Shown here one piece after another: positions 7,152 through 8,687 of a stretch of 8,687 bases of DNA; within the stretch, counting starts at the first letter, position 1, and the number at the start of each line of letters is the position of its first letter. The position numbers were made by a program, and so were the translations under genes. The stretch is from Gammaproteobacteria bacterium (GTDB lineage Bacteria; Pseudomonadota; Gammaproteobacteria; Steroidobacterales; Woeseiaceae), in contig JAOUNK010000130.1 of assembly GCA_029881015.1 (NCBI GenBank), positions 1 to 8,687 on the forward strand, in the 5' to 3' direction. The notes under the pieces are model-generated. The model made no database searches, was not told the DNA's origin, and saw nothing but the letters and a program-made list of their open reading frames with translations.

Positions 7152-7522
7152 GATTGATGCAAGCGCAGGGGACGGAGTCGAACCGTCTCAATACGCCGGT
7201 TCGACTCCACCCACACTCATTGCCCACGAGTTCCAGATCAGCGCCCAGCAGTTTCGCCCAGGCCGATAGTCCGGCAACAACCGGGTCGTAAGTAGCCCCT
7301 TCCTTCATCGAGCAGCTAGTGAAGGTCATGACACCCGTGTCCTGGGGGCCATCGTCATTGTCAGGCGAGGTCTTTCGAACCTTTGCCTTCGTTGTAATTG
7401 CACGCCCAAAGTTCGGTCGGTACAAATTTGGCAAGTCGATCGTTGTCCTGTGCCTCGACATTACCGGCGCAGACAAGCGTGAGAATACCTGCTGACAATA
7501 TCGTGATTATCAATCTACTCAT
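7135..7522 (-). pseudogene. Decayed gene for a small secreted protein with CxxNEGK / CxxKEGA motifs, frameshifted and internally shortened
   Basis: On the - strand a good ribosome binding site (AGGGGA, 8 nt before) precedes ATG 7522. It starts a signal peptide, 'MSRLIITILSAGILTLVCAG', then 'ELWACNYNEGKGSKDL', ending at TGA 7361-7363 after 53 residues. A one-base frame change near there restores a frame reading 'NDDGPQDTGVMTFTSCSMKEG', then 'YDPVVAGLSAWAKLLGAD', and finally 'FDSVPCACINL', to a stop at 7135-7137. From memory, uncharacterised secreted proteins of marine gammaproteobacteria have an N-terminal 'C.YNEGK' half, a second 'C...EGKT....AW' half, and a C-terminal 'C' motif, over about 250 residues. 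Here the middle of each half seems missing, so I read this as a frameshifted, internally deleted remnant (family match is inference). The remnant overlaps the last 17 nt of the peptidase gene in convergent orientation. An intact short secreted peptide of 53 residues is the alternative. Confidence 0.6.
7174..7208. repeat. 12-bp perfect inverted repeat with T-loop-like sequence
   Basis: GGAGTCGAACCG (7174-7185) and CGGTTCGACTCC (7197-7208) are perfect reverse complements around an 11-nt loop, 22 nt after the peptidase stop. No T-run follows on either strand, so it is at best an atypical terminator. Both arms contain GTTCGACTCC, the wording of a tRNA T-arm. On the - strand GACGG-TTCGACT-CCGTC (7187-7171) is a complete five-pair T-stem with a seven-base loop. 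No matching acceptor stem, anticodon arm or D-arm is present, so it is not a tRNA gene. It lies inside the decayed gene, between its last recognisable segments. Confidence 0.7.
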
Positions 7523-7591
7523 GAGTCGGTTCCCCTTGTTCTTGTTTTACAAATGCGCTGCGGCAACAGGGCGGTTTTGGGGTTCTTCGGG

Positions 7592-7641
7592 AGGTCTTCC
7601 GTTACTTCTCGGAGGATGCGAAGACCTTTGGCCTATCATCC
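7592..7641 (-). promoter_or_regulatory. Leader with two mutually exclusive hairpins upstream of the decayed gene
   Basis: AGGTCTTC (7592-7599) and GAAGACCT (7620-7627) are perfect 8-bp inverted repeats around a 20-nt loop. A second possible stem joins GGATG (7614-7618) to CATCC (7637-7641). Inside it, - strand RNA can form AGGCC-AAA-GGUCU (7634-7622), including one G-U pair that would not form in + strand RNA. The two folds share 7622-7627 and cannot coexist. The element lies about 70 nt before ATG 7522 of the decayed gene. I do not recognise any riboswitch class; an old leader or attenuator is possible, chance is not excluded. Confidence 0.35.
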
Positions 7642-7649
7642 CTACCGTT

Positions 7650-8015
7650 GGCTGCGTTTAGCGTTTCTTGTTCTTCCGAGGCATGAGTGCAGCTAGTTAC
7701 ACGTATAAATACCATCTAAATATGACTAACATCACTTACATTGTTCCCTTTGTTCCCATGACGTCTGCAGTAACCTGGGGCGTTGTAGGGTTTTACGTCA
7801 TTCGTCCGGACGATGCCGTGGCGTGGTTCGGCGAAATCACTCAGGTCGGATGCGATTACCCAGGTCATTCCCGAAGCCGCTGGAACTCCACAATGATGAG
7901 GAGGGATACGACGACTGGTCGTGTAAATGCTTGAGCAGAGACTCGCCGAGGTCGTTGCCCGGTCGCTTGTCGCGCAGGACAGGGTAGGGCGCCAAGAACC
8001 ACGAATATACCAAGG
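7650..8015. other. Non-coding or unrecognised stretch
   Basis: I see no supportable gene here. An 88-codon + strand frame at 7668-7934 begins with TTG, lacks a ribosome binding site, and its translation is compositionally unlike the neighbours and matches nothing I know. A - strand frame from the CAT near 7867-7869 is equally unconvincing. The stretch is less GC-rich than the genes on the left. The promoter of the decayed - strand gene would be expected near 7650-7750, but no clear -35/-10 pair stands out. Confidence 0.4.
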
Positions 8016-8018
8016 CCC

Positions 8019-8036
8019 AACTTCGTCTCCGAAGTT
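8019..8036 (-). terminator. Hairpin downstream of the outer-membrane barrel gene, possible terminator
   Basis: AACTTCG (8019-8025) and CGAAGTT (8030-8036) form seven perfect pairs around a TCTC loop. It lies 38 nt past the stop of the - strand barrel gene, where a transcription terminator is expected. On the - strand it is followed by GGGCCTTGG rather than a run of T, so it is not a classical intrinsic terminator and may instead be a 3'-protecting stem. Confidence 0.4.
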
Positions 8037-8073
8037 AACGCCGAACTATCGAATCACTGCCGGGCAATGAGAT

Positions 8074-8643
8074 CTAACGGAAGTACCAGCGAGCGCCAAG
8101 ACTAAAAGCGTCCGTATCACCGGCAAAGTCCAGGCTCACCCCGGCCGATACCTGGTCCGTGAAGTAATAATCGCCTGCAAGTTGCAAATACGTGTCGCTG
8201 TTGTCCAGGTTGATATGATTCACTGATCCGCGAATCTCGAATCGCGGCGCCAGGAAGCCGCGAGCCCCTGCCGAAAACGCGAAGCCCGAATCGTCGGCGT
8301 CGCCGCCTGGTGTATCCACCTCGGCGCGAACCAACCGGAGTGTGCCGAACAGGTCGAAGTCTTCCGAGTAATCCCACACGTAACCGCCACCGATCTCCAA
8401 TAGCGTTGAATCAACGTTATTGTTGAAATCCAGTAGCGTCAGGGCACCAACGAGGATCCACTGTCCATCGAGTTCGTAGGATCCGGCCAACCGAAAGCCG
8501 TCACCACCACTGATGTCGACATCGACAAAACGAAACTCGGCAAAGGAATAGCTGAGATCACTTGGCAGCCTTTGCTGATTTGATTGCGCTGCGGCTGTTG
8601 TCTGAATAAACAATGCCGCAAGTACTAGCAGTAACTTTTTCAT
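8074..8643 (-). CDS. Small outer-membrane beta-barrel protein
   Basis: The 189-residue product has a signal peptide ('MKKLLLVLAALFIQTTAAA', cleavage before Gln-Ser) and then about eight to ten alternating amphipathic strands rich in aromatic and Gly residues. Examples are 'GFRLAGSYEL', 'WILVGALTLL', 'LLEIGGGYVW', 'GFAFSAGARGFL', 'YLQLAGDYYF' and the terminal 'AFSLGARWYFR'. Loops are Asp-rich ('TPGGDADDSG', 'DFAGDTDA'). This is the pattern of small OmpA/OmpX-like barrels of the porin superfamily. The C-terminus has Phe next to last, slightly off the usual terminal aromatic recognised by the BAM complex. ATG 8643 was chosen over the TTG at 8646 because AGGA lies 7 nt upstream. TATTAA (8677-8672, - strand) could be a -10 box, but its -35 would fall beyond the window. 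Specific function, such as porin, adhesin or structural barrel, cannot be told. Confidence 0.88.
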   Translation of the reverse strand: MKKLLLVLAALFIQTTAAAQSNQQRLPSDLSYSFAEFRFVDVDISGGDGFRLAGSYELDGQWILVGALTLLDFNNNVDSTLLEIGGGYVWDYSEDFDLFGTLRLVRAEVDTPGGDADDSGFAFSAGARGFLAPRFEIRGSVNHINLDNSDTYLQLAGDYYFTDQVSAGVSLDFAGDTDAFSLGARWYFR

Positions 8644-8687
8644 CAATTCGTCCTATGTCTGTTGCCTAGACTTAATAGCCAGAGGTC

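Noticed and set aside
7153..7260. tRNA or tmRNA gene suggested by the T-loop sequence
   Set aside because: Only the T-arm can be formed. No complementary acceptor strand, anticodon arm or D-arm is found at the right distance on either strand.
7361..7400. Programmed frameshift in the - strand gene
   Set aside because: No slippery sequence is evident, and family motifs seem to be missing between the two halves, so decay explains the frame break better.
7398..7661. 87-codon + strand frame opposite the decayed gene
   Set aside because: It is antisense to a segment with a clear - strand ribosome site, start and signal peptide.
7668..7934. 88-codon + strand frame starting with TTG
   Set aside because: No ribosome binding site, no recognisable domain, and unusual composition; probably a chance frame in a decaying stretch.

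Overview
The window looks like chromosomal DNA of a GC-rich Gram-negative proteobacterium, most likely a gammaproteobacterium. Several products carry Sec signal peptides, one is an outer-membrane barrel, and another is a periplasmic efflux adaptor. Placement below phylum is inference: no rRNA or other taxonomic marker is present.

Region 1 (1-3523, + strand) is the end of an export operon. It holds a two-domain FtsX/MacB-type ABC permease, cut by the left edge, followed 4 nt later by a HlyD/MFP-family periplasmic adaptor. The ATPase partner is not in the window. Both genes have the strongly GC-biased third positions of a well-adapted chromosomal operon.

Region 2 (3524-7151, + strand) is the most interesting part. 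A 145-nt spacer leads into a clear cyclic-di-GMP-I (GEMM-I) riboswitch aptamer at 3669-3784, which was found by reading its conserved core and helices. A consensus ribosome binding site lies 33 nt after the aptamer, followed by two secreted proteins separated by 17 nt. The first is an exported protein with beta-propeller-like repeats (3829-5064). The second is a secreted M23 (LytM/lysostaphin-fold) metallopeptidase with a complete set of metal and catalytic residues and a long C-terminal extension of beta-sandwich type (5082-7151). The long loop of one aptamer helix contains an 8-nt sequence complementary to the ribosome binding site, so translational control by the aptamer is plausible. The inferred job is c-di-GMP-dependent secretion of a cell-wall or protein-cleaving enzyme together with a partner of unknown role.

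Region 3 (7152-8073) is lower in GC and mostly without intact genes. On the - strand it holds a decayed gene (7135-7522) with an intact ribosome binding site, start and signal peptide. The gene then breaks by frameshift and apparent internal deletions. It overlaps the 3' end of the peptidase gene and contains a 12-bp inverted repeat that resembles a tRNA T-arm. Its leader has two mutually exclusive hairpins. The rest of the gap (about 7650-8015) shows nothing I can name.

Region 4 (8074-8643, - strand) is a small outer-membrane beta-barrel protein with a signal peptide, preceded by a good ribosome binding site.
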